Positions 7,361 through 16,173 of a stretch of DNA of 64,000 nt are shown here, in pieces. The notes beneath the pieces were generated by a model that saw only the letters and a list, made by a program, of their open reading frames with translations, searched no databases and was not told the origin of the DNA. Every line of letters begins with the position of its first letter. Position 1 is the first letter of the stretch. Origin of the DNA: Halogeometricum pallidum JCM 14848 (GTDB lineage: Archaea > Halobacteriota > Halobacteria > Halobacteriales > Haloferacaceae); NCBI RefSeq assembly GCF_000337095.1, contig NZ_AOIV01000008.1, positions 1 through 64,000 of the forward strand, written 5' to 3'. The position numbers and the translations under genes were made by a program.

Positions 7361-8380
7361 CTACAGATTTCGCACGCGGTCGACCGCGTCCGCGACGGGC
7401 GGCGCGTCGAACCACTCCGACCCGGTGTAGACGTTCGTCCCCGCGGCGTACAGTTCCGAGACGCCGGTGACGACGGCGGCCGGAAGCGGGTCGGGCGACT
7501 CCTCGCAGAGCGACCGCCAGTCGGCGATGCCCTCCTCGCGGGCGCGTTCCTTGGCGTCGGCGACGGCGGCCACCCACTCGGGGTCGGTCTTCTTGTAGTA
7601 CTGGCGGACGACCTCTTTCGACACTTCCTGCCCGTCGTAGGAAAAGCGGTTCTCGTCGAACGTGCCGACCACGTCCGCGACCTTTATCGTCCCGTCGTGG
7701 TACAGACACTCTATCTTCCCGTCCTCGTGGGCGAATCCCGCGCGCTCGGCGCGTTCGTTCAGGATGTGGTTGACGCCGAGAGCGAGTTCCTCCAACCGGT
7801 CGAGTTCGGCGCTTCCGGCTATCGACTCGGCCTCGGGACGGTCGAGATAGCGGTCCTGTTCTTCGTACTTCGTGGAGAACTCGACGACCGGTTTCGGAAG
7901 GTCGACGACGCCGTCGGGCCACACGTCGGCGTCCAGTCCGTAATCGCGCGGGGTCCCCCGACTCCGGAGGCTGGACCCGACGGGGACGGTGTTTCGGAAG
8001 ACGATTTCGAGCGGAATCAGGTAGTTCTCGCCCGCCTCGGCGTGGTAGGCGTCGTAGTCGTACGCGCCGTCCTCGTACGGCAGGTCCGGCACCTGCGTGA
8101 GTTCGATGACCATCTCCGTCGGCGGCGACTCGCACTCCCCGAGGTCTTTCACTTCTCCGTCCGCTCTCACTCCGAGGTAGTGCGTCGGGATGTGATTGAG
8201 GTCCAGAAGCTCGAAGTTGAACGCGCCCATCGTGCAGAGCGACGCCCCCTTTCCGGGAACGTGGTCGGGCATCTCGCCCCAATCGAACACCGAGTACTGG
8301 TCGGTGAACACGAACCGGCCGCGTCCCGGTTCCGTCGCCGTCGGCTCCGCCTCCACGCGGAACTCCTTCACGCTGGTCAT
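7361..8380 (-). CDS. purC: SAICAR synthetase PurC
   Basis: PurC is a 339-residue phosphoribosylaminoimidazole-succinocarboxamide synthase, joining CAIR and aspartate with ATP. Typical segments are [21 protein letters not shown] near the N-terminus, [14 protein letters not shown] in the middle, and [23 protein letters not shown] before a [10 protein letters not shown] stretch. This is the long archaeal form (bacterial PurC is about 240 residues). It is convergent with purU, so three purine or one-carbon transcription units lie side by side. Its promoter region contains the perfect palindrome CACGTACGTG at 8459-8468. Confidence 0.95.
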   Translation of the reverse strand: MTSVKEFRVEAEPTATEPGRGRFVFTDQYSVFDWGEMPDHVPGKGASLCTMGAFNFELLDLNHIPTHYLGVRADGEVKDLGECESPPTEMVIELTQVPDLPYEDGAYDYDAYHAEAGENYLIPLEIVFRNTVPVGSSLRSRGTPRDYGLDADVWPDGVVDLPKPVVEFSTKYEEQDRYLDRPEAESIAGSAELDRLEELALGVNHILNERAERAGFAHEDGKIECLYHDGTIKVADVVGTFDENRFSYDGQEVSKEVVRQYYKKTDPEWVAAVADAKERAREEGIADWRSLCEESPDPLPAAVVTGVSELYAAGTNVYTGSEWFDAPPVADAVDRVRNL

Positions 8381-8512
8381 GCGAGAGGTGGGGTCGGCCT
8401 CTCACAAGAATCCTTCCACTCCCGTGCCTACTCCCGCCGATACGCCATCTGATGTAAACACGTACGTGCACCGTTAAGAGTTCTTATTGGCGAATTAATG
8501 TCAGGCGTGACG

Positions 8513-8520
8513 TTTTTACA
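8513..8520 (+). promoter_or_regulatory. TATA box of the Sir2 gene
   Basis: TTTTTACA lies 22-29 bp upstream of the ATG at 8542, the spacing expected for a leaderless haloarchaeal transcript starting at or next to the start codon. Confidence 0.5.
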
Positions 8521-8541
8521 CTTTGACTACTATGGACAGCT

Positions 8542-9354
8542 ATGGATGAACAGGTGGCCGAACTGGCGGAGACGCTGGTCGAGGCCGATGGGGTAACCGT
8601 GCTGACCGGTGCGGGGGCGAGCGCCGCCTCCGGCGTACCGACGTTCCGCGGCGATGGGGGAATCTGGGGATCCGAGTTCGCCGTCGAAAATTTCACGCTC
8701 GACCGCTTCGAGCGCGACCCGCGAGGGTTCTGGGAGGACCGCCTCGAACTGCACGACCGGATGTTCGGGGACGTCTCCGGACCGAACGAGGCCCACCGCG
8801 CGCTCGCGTGGCTGGAGGAACTCGGCGTCGTCGACGCCGTCGTGACGCAGAACACCGACGGGCTTCACCGCGAGGCGGGGACGCAGCGACTCGTCGAACT
8901 ACACGGCGACGCATCGCGGTCGGTGTGCGTGGAGTGTGAGAACGCCGTGTCCACCGAGGACGCGCTCGCGGCGGTCCGCGCCGGCGACGCTCCGCCGTCG
9001 TGCCCCGAGTTCGGGTGCGAGGGTCACCTCAGACCGGACGTGGTCCTCTACGGAGAGGATCTCTCGGAGGCGGCCTACGGGTCGGCGCGCCGACTCGCCT
9101 GGGAGAGCGACGTGCTCCTCGTCGTCGGGTCGTCGATGACGGTCGAACCCGCGGCGTCGCTCCCCGTCGAGGCGGCCGAGCGGGGCGAACTCGCCGTCTT
9201 CGACGCCGCGGAGACGGCGAAGGACCACCTCGCGGACTACGTCGTCCGCGGCGACGCCGCGGAGACGCTCCCGGCTCTCGTCGAGGCGGTACAGGCGCAG
9301 ATGCCCGGAATGGAGAAGGCGCGTTCGACCCGGGAAGCGACGCGGGTCAGATAA
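8542..9354 (+). CDS. Sir2-family NAD-dependent protein deacylase
   Basis: This 270-residue sirtuin removes acyl groups from protein lysines using NAD+. The motifs appear in order: GAGASAASGVPTFRG (residues 23-37, NAD pocket), TQNTDGLH (102-109), the catalytic histidine H121 in ELHGD, and four zinc cysteines C129, C132, C154 and C159. Later GSSMTVEPA forms part of the Rossmann fold. A nearby earlier ATG at 8532 runs into a stop after five codons, so 8542 is the start, consistent with the TATA box spacing. Archaeal targets such as Alba are known for the family, but none can be inferred here. Confidence 0.93.
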   Translation: MDEQVAELAETLVEADGVTVLTGAGASAASGVPTFRGDGGIWGSEFAVENFTLDRFERDPRGFWEDRLELHDRMFGDVSGPNEAHRALAWLEELGVVDAVVTQNTDGLHREAGTQRLVELHGDASRSVCVECENAVSTEDALAAVRAGDAPPSCPEFGCEGHLRPDVVLYGEDLSEAAYGSARRLAWESDVLLVVGSSMTVEPAASLPVEAAERGELAVFDAAETAKDHLADYVVRGDAAETLPALVEAVQAQMPGMEKARSTREATRVR

Positions 9355-9389
9355 GAGCGTCTGAGGCGGCGAGACGGACGCGCTCAGGT

Positions 9390-9839
9390 TCAGATGGAGG
9401 TGTCGGTGTCGACGTCGTCGCCGCGGCGGCGCGCGCCGTTCCCGCGTCCGGTTTCTTCGCGGACGTAGACGCCGAGGTAGCCGCCGACGGCGGAGAGACC
9501 CGCCGATAACGCCACGACCAGCAGCGTCGCGAGCATCAGGAGGCCCGCGAAGAACACCGTCGCGCCGACTGCGTTCTCCACGATGGTGAAGAACCCGATG
9601 CCGCCGAAGATGAGGGCGACCAGCAGGACGACGGGAATCGCGGCGATGACTCCCGAGGCGGCGCCGACGCGGAGGCCGTCCTCGCGCGACCCGGCGTGCA
9701 GGTAGCCCGCCACTCCGCCCCCGATGACGGGCGAGAGGGGGACGAACGAGGTGACGACGCTCACCACCGCGCCGAGGAGGGCGCTGACCCAGAAGTTCAT
9801 TCCGTCCTGTCCCGCAGTAACGATCGATTCATCGTGCAT
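9390..9839 (-). CDS. DUF5518-type four-helix membrane protein
   Basis: This is a 149-residue membrane protein. After a short polar start (MHDESIVTAGQDG) come four hydrophobic segments, beginning MNFWVSALLGAVVSVVTSF and including PVIGGGVAGYLHAGSREDGLRVG, the signature I associate with haloarchaeal DUF5518 proteins. The C-terminus is polar (ETGRGNGARRRGDDVD). A start at the internal methionine (MNFW, 9800) is also possible. Function unknown. It is divergent from cofH with about 160 bp between the starts. Confidence 0.75.
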   Translation of the reverse strand: MHDESIVTAGQDGMNFWVSALLGAVVSVVTSFVPLSPVIGGGVAGYLHAGSREDGLRVGAASGVIAAIPVVLLVALIFGGIGFFTIVENAVGATVFFAGLLMLATLLVVALSAGLSAVGGYLGVYVREETGRGNGARRRGDDVDTDTSI

Positions 9840-10001
9840 GGTTTCACAGACGCGCGCCGAGGAGATAAATCGCGAGCGACGGGTGCTGTCACCCGTCTGT
9901 GAACGAGGGTGAGGTCCTGAGAACGGCTGTGTCGGCCGCTCGCGTCCCCGCGGGTGACCGCTACCGCCCCACTTTTGTGCGCCGGTGCGGTGGTCGTGGG
10001 T

Positions 10002-11399
10002 ATGGCCGACACGCCGGTACCGAGCGGGGACGAGGTCGAGTTCGACCACGTTCCCGACACCGACCAGTCGTTCGAGAACGCCTTAGCGAAGGCGCGCGCC
10101 GGCGACCGACTCGCCGTCGCCGACGGCGTCGAACTGATGACGACGGGGACGGACCGGGAGGGCATCGACCTCCGGCGCAAAGAGCAGGTGCTGGAGGCCG
10201 CGGACCGCCGCCGCGCCGAGGTGGTCGGCGACGACGTCACCTTCGTGGCGAACCTGAACAACAACGTCACGACGGCCTGCAACACGGGCTGTCTGTTCTG
10301 TAACTTCAAGAACACCGCCCACCAGTTCGAGTCCGACCACGACGAGGAGCACACCGGGTTCACGAAGACGCCCGCGGAGTCGCGCGAAATAGTCGAGGAC
10401 GCCCTCGACACCGGCATCTACGAGGTGACCTCCGTCTCGGGCCTCCACCCCGCGTTCGTCCTGAACGAGGAGCACCGCGAGATTCTGGAGGGCTACGACA
10501 ACCCCTACGCCGAGGTGGACTACAAACCGCCGGCGGCGTACGACAAAGACCCCGGCGCGTACGTCGACCAGATGCGCGCGATGTCCGTCGGCGGCGCGCA
10601 CCTCCACTCGATGACGCCCGAGGAGGCCTACCACGCCCGCCGCGGCACCGACTGGTCCTACGAGGAGGTCTACCGGGAGCTAAAAGCGGCGGGGCTGAGT
10701 TCCGCCCCCGGAACCGCTGCGGAGATTCTCGTCCCCGAGGTGCGCGACGTCATCTGCCCGGGGAAGATTTCGACCGAGGAGTGGGTCGAGGGGATGGAGG
10801 GCGCCGTCGCCGCCGGCCTCGACGTGACCGCGACCATCATGTACGGGCACGTCGAGAACGCCGCTCACCGCGTGATGCATCTGAAGGTCATCCGGGACCT
10901 GCAGGACCGCACGGGCGGCATCACGGAGTTCGTCCCGCTCTCTTTCGTCCACCAGAACACGCCGCTGTACGAGCGCGGACTCGTCACGGAGGGCGCCTCC
11001 GACGCCGAGGACGAACTGATGATCGCCGTCGCGCGCCTGTTTCTCGACAACGTGGACAACGTGCAGTCCTCGTGGGTGAAGTACGGCAACGCGAAGGCGC
11101 TGAAACTGCTCAACTGCGGCGCCAACGACTTCATGGGCACCATCCTCTCCGAGGAGATAACGAAGCGCGCGGGCGGCGGCTACGGCGAGTACCGCTCGTT
11201 CGACGACTACGTCGACATGGTCTCGGCCATCGGCCGACCGCCGGTCGAGCGCTCGACCGACTACCGACGGATGCGATCGCTCGACGTCGACGACGGCCCG
11301 CACGGCCCGACGCTCGGCCCGCGCGCGGACGGGACGCCGATGCTCCCCGACTCGGACTCCGGGGACGGCGGCGGGAGCCCCGCTCCGGCGGACGACTGA
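10002..11399 (+). CDS. cofH: F420 cofactor: 5-amino-6-(D-ribitylamino)uracil-tyrosine transferase CofH
   Basis: CofH is a radical SAM enzyme that, with CofG, makes the deazaflavin core (Fo) of coenzyme F420 from tyrosine and the ribitylaminouracil precursor. The CX3CX2C cluster motif is C93-NTG-C97-LF-C100-NF. Further hallmarks are SVSGLHPAF, SVGGAHLHSMTPEEA, SSAPGTAAEIL and TATIMYGHVE. At 465 residues it is somewhat longer than bacterial CofH because of a polar start and a Gly/Asp-rich tail. The ATG at 10002 precedes MADTPVPSGDEVEFDHV. cofG and cofC lie 0.6-2 kb away. Confidence 0.95.
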   Translation: MADTPVPSGDEVEFDHVPDTDQSFENALAKARAGDRLAVADGVELMTTGTDREGIDLRRKEQVLEAADRRRAEVVGDDVTFVANLNNNVTTACNTGCLFCNFKNTAHQFESDHDEEHTGFTKTPAESREIVEDALDTGIYEVTSVSGLHPAFVLNEEHREILEGYDNPYAEVDYKPPAAYDKDPGAYVDQMRAMSVGGAHLHSMTPEEAYHARRGTDWSYEEVYRELKAAGLSSAPGTAAEILVPEVRDVICPGKISTEEWVEGMEGAVAAGLDVTATIMYGHVENAAHRVMHLKVIRDLQDRTGGITEFVPLSFVHQNTPLYERGLVTEGASDAEDELMIAVARLFLDNVDNVQSSWVKYGNAKALKLLNCGANDFMGTILSEEITKRAGGGYGEYRSFDDYVDMVSAIGRPPVERSTDYRRMRSLDVDDGPHGPTLGPRADGTPMLPDSDSGDGGGSPAPADD

Positions 11400-11464
11400 C
11401 CGCGCTCCGGTGAGCGGCGCCGGCGGGCGCAGTCTGAAGTACGCGCCGCCCCTCCTGTCTCCCC

Positions 11465-12016
11465 ATGATGGTGACGACCCACGCGGCCGCCGCGCTCTTT
11501 CTCTTCGGCTCGCCCGCAGCGCTCCTCGCGCCGCAGTTCGCCGCGCCGGCGCTCGTCGGGGCGCTCCTCGGCGGCATCGCGCCCGACCTCGACCTGTTCG
11601 TCGGGACGCACCGCAAGACGCTGCACTTCCCCGTCTACGCGTCCCTCGCGGGCGTCCTCGTGGCCGTCGTCGCCGCCCTCGCCCCGTCGGCGGCGTCCGT
11701 CGCCGCGGCGACGTTTCTCCTCGGTGCGGGTCTGCACGCCGCCTCCGACTGGTTCGGCGCCAGCGACGAACTCCGGCCGTGGGAGCGCACGTCGCCCCGC
11801 GCGGTGTATCTGCACCCCGCGAAGCGGTGGCTGAAACCGCTCCACGTCGTCCGCTACGACGGCGCGCCGGAGGACTTCCTGCTCACTCTCGCTCTCTCGC
11901 TGCCCGTCGCGTATCTCTTCGGCGGCCCCGTTCGCGTCGTCGTCGGAGCGGGCCTCCTCGTCGCCGCGGCGTACACGTTCTTTCGCCGCCGCGTCCCCGA
12001 CGTGTTCGGCGTCTGA
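11465..12016 (+). CDS. Membrane-bound metal-dependent hydrolase-like protein (YdjM/DUF457 type)
   Basis: This 183-residue membrane protein begins MMVTTHAAAALFLFGSP. The early histidine (THAAAA), the GGIAPDLDLFVG segment and the later GLHAASDWFG give the histidine/aspartate pattern of the YdjM/LrgB-like DUF457 family, annotated as membrane-bound metal-dependent hydrolases. Four or five hydrophobic helices are visible. It sits between cofH and cofG, in the same direction as cofH and convergent with cofG, so a link to F420 is possible but unproven. The second ATG (11468) is an equally good start. Confidence 0.75.
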   Translation: MMVTTHAAAALFLFGSPAALLAPQFAAPALVGALLGGIAPDLDLFVGTHRKTLHFPVYASLAGVLVAVVAALAPSAASVAAATFLLGAGLHAASDWFGASDELRPWERTSPRAVYLHPAKRWLKPLHVVRYDGAPEDFLLTLALSLPVAYLFGGPVRVVVGAGLLVAAAYTFFRRRVPDVFGV

Positions 12017-12028
12017 GCGGTCGTCCGT

Positions 12029-13186
12029 TCAGTCCGCGGACCCCACGGCCAGCGGTCCGTCGCGGCGGGCGACGCCGCGATACCGCTCGCCGTGCACGTC
12101 GTCGGCGTCAATCGCACGTTCGACCCGGTCGGAGAGCCACGAGCGGTCGGTCTCGATGCCGTCGAAACCCTCGCGGCGGTGTCGCGCGGGGAGGTAGCGC
12201 TCGTAGACGGGCAGGCGCTCGTAGAGGGGGACGCCGCCGCCGTCCGCGATGTCGCGGAGTTCGTCCAGGGCGGGCCACGCGTAGTCCGGATTGACGTAGT
12301 CGTCGGTGACCGGGGAGACGCCGCCCAAGTCGTCGACGCCGCAGTCCAAGAGGTCGCGCGTCGGCGAGAGGTTCGGCGGGACCTGAACGGATATCTCCTC
12401 GGGGAGGGCGACGCGCGCCATGGCGGCGACGCGGCGCATCGTCTCCACCGAGGGCTGCTCGAAGTCCGACCGCTCGTTCGGGACGACGTTCTGGACGATG
12501 ACCTCCTGCACGTGGTCGTACCGCTCGTGCAGTTCGCGGATGGCCAGCAGGCTCTCGGCTCTGTCGCGCCACGTCTCGCCGATGCCGACCAGGAGACCGG
12601 TCGTGAACGGGACGCCGACTTCGCCCGCCGCGCGGAGGGTGTTGAGCCGCTGACCGGGCGTCTTCCGCCGCCCGCCGGAGTGGGCTTTCACGTCCGCCGT
12701 CGTCTCCAGCATGACGCCCATGCTGGCGTTGACGGGAGCGAGGCGCTCGAACTGGGCCTCGGTGAGGTCGCCGGGGTTCGAGTGCGCCAGCAGACCCTCC
12801 TCCATCGCCATCTCGCAGCAGTCGACGAGGTACGCCAGCATGTCGTCGTATCCCCATTCGGCCAACTGGTCGTGAACCGCCGTGTAGCGCTCGTCGGGTT
12901 CGTCACCGAACGTGAACAGCGCCTCCGTGCACCCGGCGTCGGCCCCGAGCCGAAGCGTCTCGCGCACGTCCTCGGGCGACATGAGCGTCGCCTCGCCGGG
13001 CACGTCGTAGTAGGTGCAGTAGGTGCAGGTGTAGCGACAGGCCGTCGTCAGCGGGAGGAAAACGTTCCGTGAGAACGTGAGTTCGGGCGCCGCGGAGACG
13101 TCCTCGGGCGTCGCGGAGAGCAGTCGCTCGACGTCGGCGTCGTCGGGTTCGAGTTCGATGCCGTACTTCTCGGCCGCGGGAAACAC
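12029..13186 (-). CDS. cofG: 7,8-didemethyl-8-hydroxy-5-deazariboflavin synthase subunit CofG
   Basis: CofG is the second radical SAM half of Fo synthase, closing the deazaflavin ring on the product of CofH. Counting from the GTG at 13186, the cluster motif is C50-RYT-C54-TY-C57. Other hallmarks are GEATLMSPEDV, LAHSNPGDLT, HSGGRRKTPGQRL, TGLLVGIGETW and NLSPTRDLLDCGVDDLGGVSPVT. I prefer the GTG at 13186 because a CCCTTTTGTG element lies about 25-30 bp upstream; an in-frame TTG at 13213 would add nine cysteine-containing residues that look non-native. Archaeal Fo synthase is split as CofG plus CofH, as here. Confidence 0.93.
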   Translation of the reverse strand: MFPAAEKYGIELEPDDADVERLLSATPEDVSAAPELTFSRNVFLPLTTACRYTCTYCTYYDVPGEATLMSPEDVRETLRLGADAGCTEALFTFGDEPDERYTAVHDQLAEWGYDDMLAYLVDCCEMAMEEGLLAHSNPGDLTEAQFERLAPVNASMGVMLETTADVKAHSGGRRKTPGQRLNTLRAAGEVGVPFTTGLLVGIGETWRDRAESLLAIRELHERYDHVQEVIVQNVVPNERSDFEQPSVETMRRVAAMARVALPEEISVQVPPNLSPTRDLLDCGVDDLGGVSPVTDDYVNPDYAWPALDELRDIADGGGVPLYERLPVYERYLPARHRREGFDGIETDRSWLSDRVERAIDADDVHGERYRGVARRDGPLAVGSAD

Positions 13187-13288
13187 GACTCCGCGTGCGC
13201 ATCGGACGCACAAAAGGGTTCACTTCCGGGCAGACGCGCCGCCTCGGCGGTCGAGCGACGCGCGGGCGGCCGAACCGTGCTCGCGCTA

Positions 13289-13930
13289 CTAACCGTCGCT
13301 TCGAGCGACGCCGACGCGCCCCTCTCGGACGGTGACCTCGAAGCCGGCGTCCGCCAGCCAATCGCACGCCCGCCCCTCGCCGTGGACGAGGACCTCCGCG
13401 AGGTCGGCGGGTTCGTCGACGTCCGTCGCCAGCCGCATCGAATCGACGACGCCCACGGAGAGACCGGCTTCGGCCGCGATTCGGCGGTGGTCGCGGTACG
13501 ACGCGCCGTGGTAGTCGACCCGGAAGTCGAGATGACGGACGACGAGCGCGTTCGTGCCGCCGCCGCGACCCGGTGCGACGGCCACCTCGCCCGGCGTCTC
13601 GAACAGGCGCGACAGCGACTCGGGCGTCGCCAGCGCGAGGTCGGCCATGACGACGGCCACTGTCTCGCCCGGTTCGTCGGGGAGCGCGTCGTTCACGGCG
13701 TCCGTGAGCGGCCTGTCGTCGACGACGACGGGGACGCCGCCGAGTCCGTCGGCCGCGCCCGACGCGACCGGTGCCGTCGTCAGGAGCGTCGGCGCCCCGC
13801 CCGCGGCGCGGACGGCGTCGAGCACGTCCGCTCGCATCGCTCGCGCGAACGTTCGTCGCTCGTCGGCGTCGAGAACGTCCGCGAGGCGGCTCTTCGGGTC
13901 ACGCGCCGCGTACGGGACGACGACCTGCAT
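13289..13930 (-). CDS. cofC: 2-phospho-L-lactate guanylyltransferase CofC
   Basis: CofC (213 residues) activates 2-phospho-L-lactate with GTP to make the donor used by CofD in F420 assembly. It reads [20 protein letters not shown] at the N-terminus, then [16 protein letters not shown] (nucleotide site) and a [10 protein letters not shown] loop, all typical of CofC. It lies directly upstream of cofG on the same strand with about 100 bp between them, and downstream of the cetZ pair. cofD and cofE are not seen in the window. Confidence 0.92.
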   Translation of the reverse strand: MQVVVPYAARDPKSRLADVLDADERRTFARAMRADVLDAVRAAGGAPTLLTTAPVASGAADGLGGVPVVVDDRPLTDAVNDALPDEPGETVAVVMADLALATPESLSRLFETPGEVAVAPGRGGGTNALVVRHLDFRVDYHGASYRDHRRIAAEAGLSVGVVDSMRLATDVDEPADLAEVLVHGEGRACDWLADAGFEVTVREGRVGVARSDG

Positions 13931-13992
13931 GGTACGAGTACATCCGCGCCGTCCGAAATAAAGAGCGGTCCGTTTCGTTTGCGAGCCGAGAG

Positions 13993-14781
13993 TCAGCCCA
14001 GCTTGTCGTAGCCGGTCTGCTGGGAGCGCCAGTAGAAGACGCCGCCCACCACGGCGCCGAGGGCGAGGAGCCCGCCGGCGGCGTAGATGGCCATCTGCTT
14101 CGTCTGACTCGACTGCTGCGCCTGCCGCGCCTGCGACTGGGCGTCGCCGGCCAGTTCCGTCGCGAGGCCGAAGCTGTTCCCGCTCTCGAAGGCGCTGACC
14201 GCCTTCTCGAACGTGTTCTGCGCCTCCTCTGACCCCGAGTCCGCGACGGCGGCCTGCGCCTCGTCGAGCGCGTTCCGCGCGCTCTGGCTCTCCTCGGTGA
14301 AGTGGCGCGCCGACCACGAGTCGATGGCGTTCGTCGACCCGCCGCTTCGGGTCTGTTCGAGGCTCAGCACCGTGAACGACTGGGCGGGGTCGTAGGCGTA
14401 CGACTCCACCTCGGGCGCGGTGCCCGAGACGCTGACTTCGACCTCGCTCGTGCCGTCGTCGGCGACGACGCTCGCACCGCTGAAGTTCTGCCCGTCGAAG
14501 GACTCCTGTCCGACCTTCGCACCGGTCTGGTCGTAGTAGGTGACGGTCCACGTCACGTCCTCCAACTCGGTCGAACCGGCGAGCGTCCACGACTCCAACT
14601 GCGGGTTCTTGTACAGTTCGTCCAGCGTCACCGACGCGGTGACCTTCGAGCCGACCTGCGCGTCGCTGGGCACGTCGTTCTCGCCGACCGAGACGGCGGC
14701 CGCGGGGGCCGCCGCGGTCACGAGAACGACGAGGCAGGCCAGCGCGAGCTTAGAACAGCGACTCCAACTCGTCTTCGTCAT
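13993..14781 (-). CDS. Signal-peptide and membrane-anchored protein overlapping cetZ
   Basis: This 262-residue protein has a Sec-type signal ([20 protein letters not shown], cleavage near AAA at 26-29) and a single membrane helix near the C-terminus (about 231-250, [16 protein letters not shown]). A short positive tail, [13 protein letters not shown], is predicted in the cytoplasm. The outside part has a beta-rich half (30-140) and a helical, Ala/Gln/Glu-rich half (150-225). The gene starts inside the last codons of cetZ (32-bp overlap), so it is co-transcribed and probably coupled to CetZ. I do not recognise a family. A role linking the cytoskeleton to the envelope is an inference from position. 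Confidence 0.8.
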   Translation of the reverse strand: MTKTSWSRCSKLALACLVVLVTAAAPAAAVSVGENDVPSDAQVGSKVTASVTLDELYKNPQLESWTLAGSTELEDVTWTVTYYDQTGAKVGQESFDGQNFSGASVVADDGTSEVEVSVSGTAPEVESYAYDPAQSFTVLSLEQTRSGGSTNAIDSWSARHFTEESQSARNALDEAQAAVADSGSEEAQNTFEKAVSAFESGNSFGLATELAGDAQSQARQAQQSSQTKQMAIYAAGGLLALGAVVGGVFYWRSQQTGYDKLG

Positions 14782-15931
14782 CGTTGACTAAGTTCTCCAA
14801 GTTCTGGTCGCTCTCCTGTCTGATATCGTCGATGTTCTCCTGCGCCTCGATGGCGACCTGCTGGAGTTCCTTGATGCGGGGCACGTTCGTGATGCCCGAC
14901 AGCAGGATGACCGACGCGACTTTGCCGGAGTTGCGGATGGGGTAGTCCCCGCCGCGGACCTCCATGCTGCCGGTCTGCTCTTCGATCCACTTCCGCCCGC
15001 GCTCTATTCCTTTCCGATTCAGGTGCTCCGGCGGGCCGGCCATCACCAACAGTGCGCGTTCGGTGCCCTCTATCTCGCAGGGGAGCGTGAGGCGGCCGAG
15101 CGCCGCTTTCCGGACCAGCGACGTGATGCGGTTGGTCGTGTGAGCGGTGTCTATCTGCTCGTCCTCGCCCCCGCCCGTGATGCGCGAGAGGAGACCGCCG
15201 CTCGAACTCTTCTCCTCGACGGTCTCGGAGGCGTATCCGACCGTGGAGACGCCGCCGCCGGCGAGCGTGTTGATAATCTCCGAGGAGTCGACGACGCTTT
15301 CGGCGACTTCTCCCCCCTGTTCGATCTCACCGGCCCCGAAGAGCACGCCGAAGCGCGTCACTATCTCCTCGTTAATCTCGTCGTAACCGCCCTGAACCGA
15401 CTCCCCGGTCTTCCGCCAGGAGTCGTTGTCGAACACCATGAGGTTGTCCACTTCGCGGACGAACGTCTGGAACGATCGCGCGGCGTTGAGGGTGTAGATA
15501 CCGCCCTCGTCGCCGCCCGGCAGGACGCCGATCCCGTAGACCGGTTCCGTGTAGATGCGCTTCAGATGCTTCGCGAGTACCGGCGCGCCACCGCTTCCGG
15601 TGCCGCCGCCGAGACCCGAAATGACGAGGAACGCGTCCACCTCGTGGACGGGGATGCTGTCGACGGCACCCTGTACCTCGTCGATGTCCTCTTCGGCGAT
15701 TTCCGCGCCGAGTTCGTTGTCGGCGCCGACGCCGTGGCCCTTCACGCGAGACTGCCCGATCAGGACTCGCTGGTCCTGCGGGATGTGCTCGAGGCCCATC
15801 AGGTCGGCTTTCGCCGAATTGACGGCGACCGCGGCCCGGACGATTCCGGACCCGTGTCGCTGGTCGTACTCGACGAACTTGTCGACGATCTTTCCCCCGG
15901 CTTGCCCGAATCCGATCATTGCGAGCTTCAT
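14750..15931 (-). CDS. cetZ: CetZ-family tubulin-like GTPase
   Basis: CetZ proteins are archaeal tubulin/FtsZ relatives that polymerise with GTP under the membrane; CetZ1 controls rod shape and motility in Haloferax. From ATG 15931 the product is 393 residues, opening MKLAMIGFGQAGGKIVDKFV. The tubulin signature GLGGGTGSGG is at residues 106-115, and the tail ends [10 protein letters not shown], an acidic conserved end typical of CetZ1-like members. An in-frame GTG at 15964 would add 11 residues but does not match the family start. A long AT-rich region lies upstream. The signal-anchored gene overlaps its 3' end. Confidence 0.95.
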   Translation of the reverse strand: MKLAMIGFGQAGGKIVDKFVEYDQRHGSGIVRAAVAVNSAKADLMGLEHIPQDQRVLIGQSRVKGHGVGADNELGAEIAEEDIDEVQGAVDSIPVHEVDAFLVISGLGGGTGSGGAPVLAKHLKRIYTEPVYGIGVLPGGDEGGIYTLNAARSFQTFVREVDNLMVFDNDSWRKTGESVQGGYDEINEEIVTRFGVLFGAGEIEQGGEVAESVVDSSEIINTLAGGGVSTVGYASETVEEKSSSGGLLSRITGGGEDEQIDTAHTTNRITSLVRKAALGRLTLPCEIEGTERALLVMAGPPEHLNRKGIERGRKWIEEQTGSMEVRGGDYPIRNSGKVASVILLSGITNVPRIKELQQVAIEAQENIDDIRQESDQNLENLVNDDEDELESLF

Positions 15932-16173
15932 CGTTTCTTTAGTCCCCTCACCATTGACTGTCACCTACACGAACACGAACATAAACTTTACGCCGAACTA
16001 ATATCAGTAAAATGATATAATAATTTCGAGAAACGGCAGACTACGGCCACTCGTGGCGCATACATTATGATATAAAGTTATGTAATAAAATAAAGACTGT
16101 GTATGTTATAGAACTGTTTTTGGTCGATTAACGGCCGAAAAAGAGTCGTAAATCGGTCAGTTCGGGGTCGGAA
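15932..16173. promoter_or_regulatory. AT-rich intergenic region upstream of cetZ
   Basis: About 240 bp between cetZ and the NDUFA9-like gene, with a strikingly AT-rich core at about 15975-16135 in an otherwise GC-rich window. It has two copies of ATGATATAA (16012-16020 and 16068-16076). On the minus strand GTTTATG lies at about 15980, a candidate TATA box for cetZ with a leader of some 20-30 nt. Toward 16115-16145 an imperfect GGCCG/CGACC inverted repeat flanked by A/T runs may end the upstream transcript. No gene is seen here. Confidence 0.5.
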
